NCBI GenBank assembly: GCA_004794655.1
Contig: SMMW01000576.1
Location: forward strand, 1,302,001-1,366,000
Length of the DNA stretch: 64,000 bases
Source: Marisa cornuarietis
Taxonomy: Eukaryota > Mollusca > Gastropoda > Architaenioglossa > Ampullariidae
Reading direction: 5' to 3'
How positions within the stretch are numbered: position 1 is the stretch's first letter; each line of letters begins with the position of its first letter. Below are positions 23,391 through 35,494 of the stretch, piece by piece. The position numbers and the translations under genes are program-made. Below the pieces are notes generated by a model. That model made no database searches. It was not told where the DNA came from and was given only the letters and a program-made list of their open reading frames with translations.

Positions 23391-24295
23391 ATTTTTTGTT
23401 CTTATATAACAGTATTTTGTCTAAAGGCAATTTATTTTACATAGTATTTTTAAGTAGTAAATTGTATTATTATACAGGTGTACTTGATCTTATACTTTTA
23501 TACTTTTCCATTTCTATGTTTTCTGGTTTACTTATTTCAAGCTTGTGGCTTAGTATCTGACTGTGTTTTGTGTACAGAGTGTGTCATTGTTAGCTAATGT
23601 TCTTTATATTTCATTTTCCTGGTTCTTATATTTGTCGGTCGGCGCAGAGACCGCAACCTGTGTTGGCTGTAATGCTCAAATGTTCAGTTAAATATATTAA
23701 TATTTGTGTTCCTACTTTCAAAATTCTCCTTTTAATTAATCTGCCATTTAAGACTGAAATAGAAGAAGAAAAACTAGAAAGAGCCCTAATTAAAACGACT
23801 TATCAGTGTTTGATCGTTTGGTTTATTTGTAATTCACAAGAACGGAAAATAGCAAAAGTCCCTGAAAGATCAGAAGACGAATAAGTATCGACAACAATAG
23901 TCATTTCATCGCAGAAATCAACTTAAAGGCAAATATCAACGAACTTTTGACCAAGTTTGGCAAACATTTTATTTATAACTGTCGTGGGAAAACTTTGCAA
24001 ACTTGATCGAAGGTTCTTCTGTATTTGTTTGCTCAAGAACCACCTTCAGAAAAGAAATAAATTTCTCAATACACAATATTACAATAAATTCGAGATGGTA
24101 GGAAAGCCAGGAATTTCCCTTGACTTTTACTTGAATAGCCTCCTTCATTTCTAAAGACAAGTAAAGAGAGCTGCAAGGACGATGACAGGACAGCGTCCCC
24201 TCAACGGAGCTCGTTCCAGCCACAACAAAAGAGTCTGGTAATATTTCAAAGCCAGTAAACATGTGTTAAAAGAACAAAACCCAAGATGGTTGACT

Positions 24296-24462
24296 GTTGG
24301 GGTTTTGTTTTCATGCCGAGTGAGTAGTTAAGGCTGTATAACAGTGAGCAGTGCTTGTAAACAGAAACGACGGTGCCAGAGTTGAGATCTGAACCCACAG
24401 CCCGTGGTCTTCAGTGTTTTGGTGACAATCGATGTACCGTTGAACTGCCAGACTGGTCTGCC
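24296..24462 (-). mobile_element. Diverged SINE copy
   Basis: Retains the order of the family (GCCGAGTGAGTAGTTAAGGC, TGTAAACAGAAACGACGGTG, GAGATCTGAACCCACAG, GTGTTTTGGTGACAATCGAT) with many changes. Confidence 0.65.
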
Positions 24463-24469
24463 TACTGTT

Positions 24470-25275
24470 TCTCACTGCAGTTGTTAAGCAATCTCAGGTC
24501 ACTGGATACGAAACTCAAGTTATGGAAAACAGGACATGAAAAACATGAGCCACACTACTTACACACACGCGCGAGCAAACACACAGAATGAGAGAGAAAC
24601 AAAAGAGAGATAGCTTGGTCTAGTCATCTGCCGAAGGGCTAGGCATGAGGTTCGTTGGCAGATGGGTAAACGAGCGTCTTCCTTCGTCTTAACATACCTG
24701 ACGATTCCAAGATAGCAATCGCTGAACACCGTGTGAGTGACATTTCTACCAACACCACAGCAAAATAACTTGCGAGGAGACGTGCATACATACATACATA
24801 CATACATACATACATACATACATCTGGGGAAACTGTTACTGCTTTTATTATTTTAGTCAGGATTTCTAATCCAAATACATGCAAGAACAAAGAGGCGGAG
24901 AAGAGCACATAAATCTTTGGTTGTAATAATGTGCACTTCTTGTGGACAGCTCGTATAGAAACATGAATCTTCCCCCTTTAAGAAAAAAAAGGAAAGGAAA
25001 GAAAAATTCAAGTCGTTGCGCGACTATGGGAGTTTTGCCTCCTTTCTCTAGAGACATGTGCAGTTTGAAAATCCGTGATGCTGTTGAGAATACGATTTGC
25101 ACGTGTGTGCCCTTGGGGTAACATGTGAAAAATCAAGATGTCACAACATTTTAAATAAAATGTTTTCTTCTCACTCTTACACACACAAAACTCTGCAGGT
25201 TATCGCATTAAAATAAACAGAAGATTTGCTCGTTTAAAGTTGACAGCTGTTTTGCGTGCGCATGGATGTGTGCCA

Positions 25276-25310
<35 letters not shown>

Positions 25311-27883
25311 TGTGTGTGTGTATGTGTTTGATAGTGTGTGTGACAGTGTATGTGCGTGTTTGTGCAGGTGTGTGTGAAAGAGAGAATGATGCTCAAAAAA
25401 GATTACATTACGTTTTTTTAATGGCTTTAACCATCATTTAAAGGCCTGTAAATAAATATCTAAATATCTAAAACTCCATTTGCATTTTGTTCATCTGATA
25501 CTAATCTCAGAGAAAATTATCCTGTAAAAATGAGCACCAGATTATTTTGCATCACCAAATATAGAACAATAAGTGTAAGAAGAAAACAAAGTTGAAACTT
25601 AATTTAGAAATTCCCGCATTCTTTCACACTTAATCGCTTTAAGGTGAAGAGAAGTATTTCTTTTAGAGAGAAAGATTTGTGCCTGGATATGCGAGAGAAA
25701 ACACCTCGAAAAACAAGGAGGAGAAAGGTTTGCAATCTACACTGAAACAAATACGGCCTGACTCCTGTCTCACCGCACATTCCTAAACTGCACCGGGTAT
25801 CTCTAACCATGAGACCTACACTTTGCCTTGTTTCAGTAGAATATAAAAAAAACTTGCCTGCTGCATATTTTTCCTTTTCAAAGTGGAATGTTCACCGAGG
25901 ATACCAGTATCAAAACTCGAGATCCTAGAAGTCATGGTGGCTGTGATTTTTTTTTTAAAAGTGACAGTAGACAACAACCCCAAAAACGGTTGATGCGGCG
26001 ATTACCACATAACATTACACCCCACTAATAGCTTCACACCACGTGACCACTATCGCTTTTATCACTAACTTCCACCGGGTCGTTTGCGCCCTCTCGAGAC
26101 ACACTCGTAGATCATCTTACTCCTTTGCCGCCATTTCCAAGTCATGGGTCTGGGTGGTTTCAGCGGGTGGTGGTTTCGCCCGAACAAACTACTGATGGGT
26201 ATACACTCGAGGGCGCGGAATCGGACAAAAACAAAACAAAAATCAAACCAACCTCCCCACCCAAAAGGCTAAAAACTGAGAACTTTTATCGGCTTGGTCT
26301 AGTGGAAAGAATTTAGTTGTTTACCAGAAGCAAAGCCTTCTTGTTTGTTACTATACTTCATTGTTTCTTTCATTTCTGATCGACAGTGATTTATAAAAGA
26401 ATTTTCCTACTTTTTAGGCGATTTCTTGATTTTTTTACCGAAGCTAGAAACAATAAATATGTACAATAAGCAAAGATATTAACTTGGATAGACGCTCTTT
26501 AAAAATAAAAGTACAGGTAGTAGGTTATTGATAAGAGCTAGTCTTGATTTTTGACGCCTTGCCGTTTTACACCCATCCAACAGACGACTGAGACTAAGAT
26601 GTTATTTATTTATTTATTTATTTATTTGTAGATTTTTATAGCTTAAGTTTATAAATAATTCCCTTGTGTAAATATAAACGAAAGCTTTTAACAACGATTC
26701 GCTAGACTTCTATAGTAATTACTGTCCACGTGACCCATTGTTGGCAGTTAGTGTTCGGCTTCGGGGACCAGAACTCGGTGCAGGAGGCGAGGAGAGTTTT
26801 GGGAAGGAAGTGGAAGCCAGCGGTACATAGTCTGGCACAACTCGACCCACATCTTCCTGTGTCAAGAAAACTACGAAGTTCCAGCCCACATACTTTCCGC
26901 CAGCAACTGTACCCAGCTAGCAAGAGAGAAGGAACAGAAATAGGGGCCTCGACGTGAGTGAAGTTCCAATGCCAGAAAGGGGGCGTGAAGATACAGGCGT
27001 ATCAGCCAATCAGAATGCGAAGCTCGCGGCCCCCTGCGTAGTGTGGCCCCCTAGCGGCGCACGTGCTAATTGGGGGGCCCAATAAAGCAGCGACTACCTG
27101 TCTTCAACCAGTCCCCTTGTTCCAGACCTCCTTTTCGTTGGGCTGGTAAAACAGTTTCCCCCCAAAAAAAACTGACTGGACAACGAAGGAACTGATGACA
27201 TAGCAGATGGTCAGTAGGATCATCCCCATGGTAGTCACAAGGAGAACATTGTGACAAGCTTCCGTCGGTACATACTTTAATAGCACAAGCATTTTCTAGA
27301 CGAGAATAATTGTGTTGCTTTTCCTTCCAGTGGTGACTTCTGTGAGCTCAAAGTGCTTTGACTACTTCACTGATTTTCTATCAGACAAAGCTGGCAATAA
27401 CTGGATCAGACAGGCCAGTGATACCCTCCCGTCTTCTGACCCCTTGGACTTTTCTACCAATTTCTCAACATTATCATGTCTGCCAATGGGTCGTCGTTAT
27501 CTGCTTGAACTGAACAACTAAAAGGAGTGAAGTCCTGCACGTTCATAAGGTAAGTGGTAATAATAGCTCAGCATTTAAACGACAGGGAATGTAGGGTTGA
27601 ATCAAGACTTGGAAGTGTTATTCTGTTGATTTCTACTATTTATTACTCTTCTTTCAACAGTTTACTTACAGGAATCCTCCTACATATTCTTAATATTTCT
27701 TCTCCTGTTTTACTCTCTTTTGAACATATACGTTATCACATCATTACCAACCACCACTTCCCAAAACTGTTGGTAATGAAAAAAAGGAAAGATATATTCT
27801 GACCATTTTTTGTATTATTTCTCGCAATATATACATACACACACGCGCGCGCGCACACACACACACGCACGCACGCACGCACG

Positions 27884-27922
<39 letters not shown>

Positions 27923-30264
27923 ATCAATCAAAACAGCAATTTTGAAGCTTAAAAAAATATTAGTCTCTTTTTTTTTTTACAATGTTGCGGAAAAAACCGT
28001 TGTTTCTTTCTTTTCTTACAATTTGATTTTATTTTACCTCTGACTATTGAAGGGTGTGTGGAATATAATAATAATAATAATATATTTGTGTATGGATGCA
28101 ACGTTGAGGTCATGCCCTGAGTCCTGATCCATTAACATGACAAACAACTTATTTGTCATACATCAAACAAGAAAACAATTAATACGGGTAGAGCTCTCTT
28201 CTTAGACTACTAGAAGTTTTTCAAGACACTCTAAATATACCAATCATATCACTTTATTTTGTTTAGGGCGTAATGAGCATTGGTGTTCAAGTGCTCTCTC
28301 TCTCTCTCTCTAAGGCTTTATCATTTTTGTCTCTTTTTTTTGTTTTCTTTGCTCTCCATATTTTTTCTCTTTATTTCTTTGCAACTGTTTCAGAATTTTT
28401 TTTTAAGCTTTCTAATCCTCGTCTCTATGTTTTCCAGTAGTAGGTTTACATTTGTGAATGCACACGGAATTTACTGAGACTGTCTCATTCCTCGCAGATC
28501 ATCATTCTCACACATAACGTGTCCGCATAGCTGCAGTGTCCCAGCCCTCGATAATTTGGCTGTAGTATAATAGCTTGTAGTGTCATAGCTATAGCTTCAT
28601 TTCTAGCTCAGGTGTGATCAGCACTTTTCCTTAAAATTCTCAAACTTTTAGCTGGATTCCTCTGTCTAATTATTCATAAACTGCTAAAACAGCTTAATGT
28701 CTTGTACAACATGTCTACATTAGAATGCTCTTCTGTCTTTAGTTTTCTATGTTGCTGCTGGGCAGCTGCACAGTCTTTCTCGAGACGGTAATTTACTTGT
28801 GATTGTACCTGTAATATAGACCATATGTAGATCATATAATACTGAGACCTAGAACGGCTTTTTGTGAATAAATAAATAAATAAATGCCTTAAAGTTTTGC
28901 GTAGTCCAGTCGCAATATCCCGTGTTCGTATTTTGGTTATATGTATTCATGAAGCATTTTATTAATAATAATAATAAAGCGCTTTACCTCACCATCAATG
29001 TTATCTCAAAGTGCTTGACAAGAAGTATAGACAATAATAATAATAATAATCATCATCATCATCATCATCATCATCTAAAAACAATGAGTTAATTTTGTTC
29101 ACGGTTAGTGTAGCTACTCATATTGAAAAAAAGGTGAATGCCATCAGCAAAGATGCAGTCATTTCAGCTCATTTCCATTACCAAGTGTCCCTTTCTATCT
29201 GTCTCTTCTTCTCTGACAGTCTTTTGACTTGCAGCTGTAATTGGTGGCTGTAATAGTAGCAGTGGTGGTGGTGGTGGTGGTGATGACAACATATAGGTGT
29301 CTGTTTTTTGCGCACACATAATTGTCACGGAGGTCGCATGAACACACTTGCAGTGAATAAAGTGAATGAAGCAGGAGGCAGGATTGTACACAAGACAAGA
29401 ATAAGTCCATACACGTGTTGACTCACGTAGGTCCACAATGGAAGGACACCGGGAAAGCAGGGTTGCGAGGATAATGGACTGTAGAGCATATAAGCATTTA
29501 AGTAATCGCCACTCAAGTAATGGATTTGAAATGTAGAGAAATGTTTCTGCTGTTTAATGCCAAAGCGCATCTGTACAGAGGAATGATTGATCTGCTATTT
29601 ATAGACATCGCTTATCTATGCACAGGAGTAATATATCTGCCTTTTAATGTCATTCATGTGAATACAGAAGCGTAATGCATTTTTTTTTTTTTTTGCATTT
29701 TTTCATGCTGTGTGACTGATTTCTTGCTACCAACACATCTGACTGTTCAGTTTCATGCTTAGTTTGGAGACACTTTCGGCATTTATAATGAGCTGGCAGC
29801 GGTACCATTTCTATCATACTTTCAAGTAATCTGAATTTCAAAACGTCTTTTCAGAAAAATAATAAATAATCGCACTTATAGTCTAAAGACAAGGTCCCAG
29901 GCAAGTGTCCAATAGTTTTTATACCGCAAACGATGAATACAATGATGTCTTGTCTTGCATGACTTTAATAAATCAGATTAAAGTTTTGCAGTTCTGCTTG
30001 ATAGTTGTGCGTAGCTATAAACAGAATTATCATTTTTGGAAAGATCAGTTGCTTTAATTATTATTTAATAGAAAATATCAATAATTTTATTTAATGTAGA
30101 AAATTATTATTTATTATTTATTTCAAATAGTATTTTAAGTATATTGTATTAAACATCAATGTCATTTACTATTAATTTAACAGACGCGGTCGCATAGCCT
30201 TTTTGTAATTTTTTTTCAAAAGTTCATATTGCTAATAGAAACACTGATGTGTTTTCTAATTAAA

Positions 30265-30295
<31 letters not shown>

Positions 30296-30840
30296 CTATC
30301 TATCTAATACACACGCACACACATCACCACCACCACCACCACCACCACCGTAGAATCTTACTCCAGTGGCTTACCCAGCCGTTTATGATCAAACAGCCTA
30401 TTCACCATAACCTAAACAAGACCTTTTCAACACCTGCTTTCCCGTCCCTCTATTTCCCCATTCGTTCGCCGAGCATAATGCTGCAATAGATATTTTTATC
30501 AAATAAAACTCTATCCGACAAAACAGTAAAACACAAGAAACCACTTGTTCCTATTACATCTGATTTCGTACACGTGGTTGAACCTTGAGAAATAACCTGG
30601 ACAACACGTTTGACCCCCAACGAGAACTTGCTTTACTCCATAACTTACGGGTCTTCTTGTGATATCCGTTATCTGTCAGGTAGGGGTGGGCTTGGAGTGG
30701 GGGGGGGGCTGGGTAGTCTAACCCAGCGTTAGTAGTTTAACGATTTTATAGCGATTCCATGAGCTGCCTTAAAAAATCCGTTCTTGGCGATATTGCAGCC
30801 ACTCTTAAAGGGACGTAATCTGCTTTCTGTTCAATGTGGG
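24470..30840. other. Long intergenic region upstream of Dmrt2
   Basis: About 6.4 kb with many microsatellites: (CATA)n at 24,785-24,822, GT/GA at 25,278-25,320, (ATTT)n near 26,605, CA/CG at 27,838-27,920, (AAT)n(CAT)n at 29,032-29,075, (GGT)n near 29,260 and (CT)n/(CA)n/(CAC)n at 30,265-30,349. A possible acceptor (TTCCTTCCAG at about 27,330) precedes an open frame ending at 27,521, and a - strand frame with hydrophobic segments lies at 27,104-27,292, but neither can be tied to a known family. No gene is called. Confidence 0.5.
28966..29075. repeat. Short interspersed 'GCGCTTTAC' element with (AAT)n(CAT)n run
   Basis: AATAAAGCGCTTTACCTCAC followed by TTATCTCAAAGTGCTTGACA next to a trinucleotide run. 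The same kind of motif (GCGCTTTACA plus AAT run) is at 59,697-59,830 and, more decayed, at 48,660-48,720, so a dispersed family with a microsatellite end is likely. Confidence 0.5.
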
Positions 30841-30873
30841 TGAATCCTTTCTGTTTTTAGTAGCACAACAGTG

Positions 30874-31379
30874 ATGGATTCGCTCACGTCTGTGTCGAGG
30901 GAGGAGGTGCATTTCAACCCAGAAACGGATGAGGAAGAAGTCAGTGACGAGGAGGAAGAGGAGGATGAGATCCTTGATATAGACGGCACGAGTGCGATGA
31001 GTGGCGATGACAGCGTCGATCATTCCAACGACGACAGGATCATCGTCGACGAAGAAGACAGCGAGTACGACAGAGAGGAGGCTGCCAGCTGCGACGCCCG
31101 AGATCTCGTCAGCAAGGAGAGAGGAGCAAAAGACGATGGCATGTCCCAGCCTGGCGACGACAGTGGCGGTGGTCCGCTCAAGATGTCGCTGATGGCTGGG
31201 CAGAGAAGCAGCAAGCGGTTGCTAAGGACGCCCAAGTGTGCGCGTTGCCGTAACCACGGAGTGGTGTCGTGTCTCAAAGGACACAAACGCTACTGCAGGT
31301 GGCGTGACTGTCAGTGTGCAAACTGCCTGTTGGTGGTGGAGAGACAGAGGATTATGGCTGCGCAGGTAGCGCTACGCAG
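30874..31379 (+). CDS. Dmrt2: Dmrt2 coding exon 1: acidic N-terminus and DM domain
   Basis: This exon encodes residues 1-168 plus two bases of codon 169. The first ~65 residues are strongly acidic (runs such as [13 protein letters not shown]), and residues 118-169 form the DM domain with the full Cys/His ligand set. The donor is CGCAG|GTAAGG at 31,379/31,380, so the apparent TAA at 31,381 lies in the intron. The ATG is followed by G and preceded by ACAGTG. A GTG three bases upstream also opens the frame but is not a plausible start. A pyrimidine tract ending in TTTTTAG at 30,860 could be a 3' splice site, which would place a non-coding exon further upstream. Confidence 0.93.
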
Positions 31380-32659
31380 GTAAGGACAATACGGCATGTT
31401 TAATTAGTTTGATTGGCTCTTTGGAACCTTATGCCACTTAAAGCTCCATTTCATAGCTTGGATCTGAATTGGGTTGAGCTGTAACTTTAAAAAGAAAATA
31501 TTAGACGAACTAATTAATAGTCAGTAACTTAGTAATTCATTTTTTCCATATCTTTGTTTTTACAGTTTTCCTAATGGTTAGTGGGTATTAAATTATTGTT
31601 TCTCGATTGTTCCTTCTGCTTAATCTGTTATGTCGTGTCATTTGTTTTAGTGCGTTTTTCCCCCGCTGAATAACAAAACTTCTTGTGGATTATAAGTTTG
31701 TATTCCCAAGTCTTCCTGTATGTATGAATTGTATATACACTGAGCTCCTTAGTCTTTTGCCCACTATATTTCACTTCCATGTTCTCAAAATGTATTTTGT
31801 CTAAATATTGTTTCGAGTGTGTTGTGCTAGCGGCATATTTGTTAACAGCTTTCACAATATTTATGGAGATTGCTTACCTTTTACCTCCACCTCTTCTCTG
31901 CCCCTCAACCAGAACCACTTACTCACGCAGCATACAGTTAAAGAATAGTACATTGCCTAGGTTAGCCCTGCATTACAAAATTATTTCTACCTGTAAATAG
32001 ATCAAACAAGAGTCGGTATACCAAACACCTGAAACTCGTTACAATACTGGTTTTGGTCGTACGTAAGTCTTTATGGTCTACACCCATTACTCTGGTGAGA
32101 CAATCTTCAAACTCTTATTAATCGAAAGAATCTGAAAAAAAAAATTTCTTCATGAAAATAAAATGTATGGGAAAATAAAAACTCTTCAAACAGTTCCACC
32201 GAGATTAGAGCTGCCACCGACTTAGTTCAGACGAGAAGTTTGGATCAGGCAAACTGTGCATGAAATCAAGATGTCTGGCAAAATGTTTTCGACACAGCTT
32301 CCTGGAAACACAGTCTCTAAATACTAAGTTCAGAACGGGTACATAAACTCCCTGGAGGTGAATGGTCCACGAGGAGGCAAGGCAAAGTGCTCGTCTGCAC
32401 TCGTAACGCTTGATCAGAGGCCACCGGCGTTGTGGAGGACTGCCGTCAGGGAGGGGCTGGCGCGTGCTGGGAGCTCGTGCAATTTCTAGTGTTTAGTTTT
32501 GCCGGGCAGCACCGCAGTTTATAGTCTTTTCATGCCACCGTACATTGCACGACGATTCGCCTGTAGGCCCACCGAGACAACGAGCGAACAGGTCCTGCTT
32601 TTCTCATCAACTGTTCCTAGTTTGTTATAGCCAACGCATGCTTGCATGTGCGTGTGCGT

Positions 32660-32695
<36 letters not shown>

Positions 32696-35433
32696 AACTA
32701 GAAAGCTGATTAGTGGGCATAGACACAAAGTAGCCATTTTTACTTTCTCCAATGTTCAGCGATTAATGATGTCCAATATGCGAAAGAGTCTATTTAACGC
32801 TTATCCTTTCACCCCTTCTGGTTCTGGTGGCACCTGCACGCTGCCTATACATGCTGCATCTCAAATTATATTTTCTTCCTGACATGAAATACCACGTCAA
32901 GAAAAAACACCATAGTAGGGTCACGCGGAAACCAAAATTACTTCATGTCTCTTTGTAATAAGTCACACATACCTGGTTCCGAATGTGTACGACAAGTTAC
33001 ACACCTCGACAAACCCCTGCAGAGAAAGGAGACGGAAATTGGAGACGGTTGACCTTCAGTTGTGGTCAAGATGGACAATGGAGTCAGTCAGTTGCCCTAC
33101 GGCTGTAGTCAACAAGATGAAGAGTGGAGTCTGCTGATGTTCAACATCGGTTAGAAAAGGGAAGTCAGAAGGAAGCACATTGTTGAAGGAGCTGCATAAA
33201 GAAGCTCGTCCACCGGATGGTAGATACAAAAAGTTATTCTTTTGTTATTCACAGATGGTTGTCTACTAGATTTTTTCGCAGCTCCACATGGACATGATCC
33301 AACTGCTCCTCCGTGACATCATTTTTTTGATGACAAGTAAGACTCCAGACGCTCATCGCAATCTCACACACCAACGTTTTCTTATGTTCTACAATTAAAA
33401 CTTTTCGCTGTATTATCGTCGACTTAAGTGAGAATTTCGTAAAATAAATTGTTACAATTGCTTTAAAACTTTAATAAGAAAAGTTTGCTGAGTACAGTGC
33501 TAGGAGACAGTTTCTGAAGAAAACGGTATTAGCCCAGATCACTATAAGATCAGTAAAAAAAAAACCGATAAACAGGTACTCGTGCATACCGACAGAGCAT
33601 GTTGTTTCTAGTTCTGTGTTGCTTACTGTCAGAGAGAGGATGTAGAAGGAGATAGTGGTTAAGACAACTAAAAGAGTGGTGATGGCCACTTATCTTATTG
33701 TCTGGCCCCTACCACCAAACGACACCCTCCCACTCTCCCCTCTTTCTCTTTTTCTTTCTCTAAATCTCTCCTCCCAATGGCTGAACAAACATAGTGGTCA
33801 ATATGTAGACACACTGTGAGACTTTGGTCTGTTTTGTCGAGAAAGGTTTGTCGAGAAAGGTGCATCTTTTTCTTCTAATGTCTGCGAGAAGCTCAGCCCC
33901 AGATACTATTTTTTGAAATATGGGTTAATACCGTCTTTCCATAAAGGTCTTCATGTCATACAGGTATATAGACATCACCGAGCACTGAAAGATGTCAACA
34001 ACCCAGAGGTCAGGATTGTAATTAGATATGTTTACATTGTTAAGGCTTCAGCTAATGGAACAGTTGGGACCATATGTTAGTTAGGCGCATCCGTGTAAAT
34101 AGCTCACATCACAATTTTCATATTTAGGGGCTTTATTTCGAGAACAGAATGGGGACATTCACCTGATTTCAGGAAACAATAACTTATCGTAAAATCTGCG
34201 TAGTCCTTAGAAAAAAAATGCACACCACTTGACCTCTTAAACGCCTTCTGTCCTGTTCAACGAGTTGAGCTCACAGTTCAGAAATGGTTCGACACTGAGT
34301 CATTATTTATTTTTACCCGCTGTCCATTGAACCGTTCGTGGTTGATTTACCGATGACAGGATAGAGACGAAGGGAAATCACACAGACACTAGTAACTGCA
34401 CTTCAGTCTCCCTCGAGACCTCAGAAGACCTGGCATGGCTGGAAAGACCTCGCACAGCACGGCCCACACTGGCCTGGCTAGAACTCGCAAAATACGACCA
34501 ACACCCATCAAGTCTAGAAGATCTCTCAAAACACGGCCCACATTGGTCTGGTCTAAACGATCTCGCAACACAAGACCCACACTTTTGTATACGTCACAAG
34601 TGTTACACGTTACATGTTACAGCGCAATCTTCATGCCACCACCCTCTACCCCTATCCGCTGATGCTCTGGAAACACAGTAACGTGGGCAGATAGAATGCC
34701 TTCTTTTTATCTAAAGCGTGGGATACAGATGTAAAGCTATTAACATTAGACTTTTTCATTTCTTGTTTCCATTTCGAGCCATTGAAAATTTAGTTTGCCA
34801 GACCGGTTATCAGGATTCTCAACCGCACTGTGTAGGCTTCATTTTTTTTCAAAAGTATCCGTCTGAGTAGGTACTGCAAATAACACCAATCGATTTTCAA
34901 TTTCCCTGCATGTAGCAGTCCTCTCGACACTAAACATGTCTGAATCCAGTGACCTTTTCCAGTTGCCAGTTCGCTCGTTTCATGTGGATGCCTCGAGAAC
35001 AAAAGATGAAAGACGGTTTGGTTTCAAGTATGCAAACTCTACTGGTTTAATATCTTTAATCAGTTCTTACTTTTTCTCTTTCTTTCTTTCCTTCCTTTCC
35101 ACTTTCTTTTCGCTTTCTTCCTTTCTTCCTCCTTCTTCACTTGCAGTCTCTTTCTAAAGGTAATAGGAAGAAACTCCTTCAAGCCCAATTGTGTTATTCT
35201 GCCCCAGGCCACGTATGTGTTTTATTATTAACCCATCGATTCATTGGCTCATCTTTCCATTCTAATTCCACCTTCGTCCATTTCCCTTCTCCTCAATCTG
35301 CCCTCTTGCAGTATCAGCTTTTTCTTTCTCCTTCCAGTAAAGGATTCGTTTAAGAACCAGGAGAGCTGCAGGGAAAAACACGATTGCTTCCATCTTGATA
35401 GTTGGGTTAAAAATAAAAACTTAAAATCATAAC

Positions 35434-35494
<61 letters not shown>

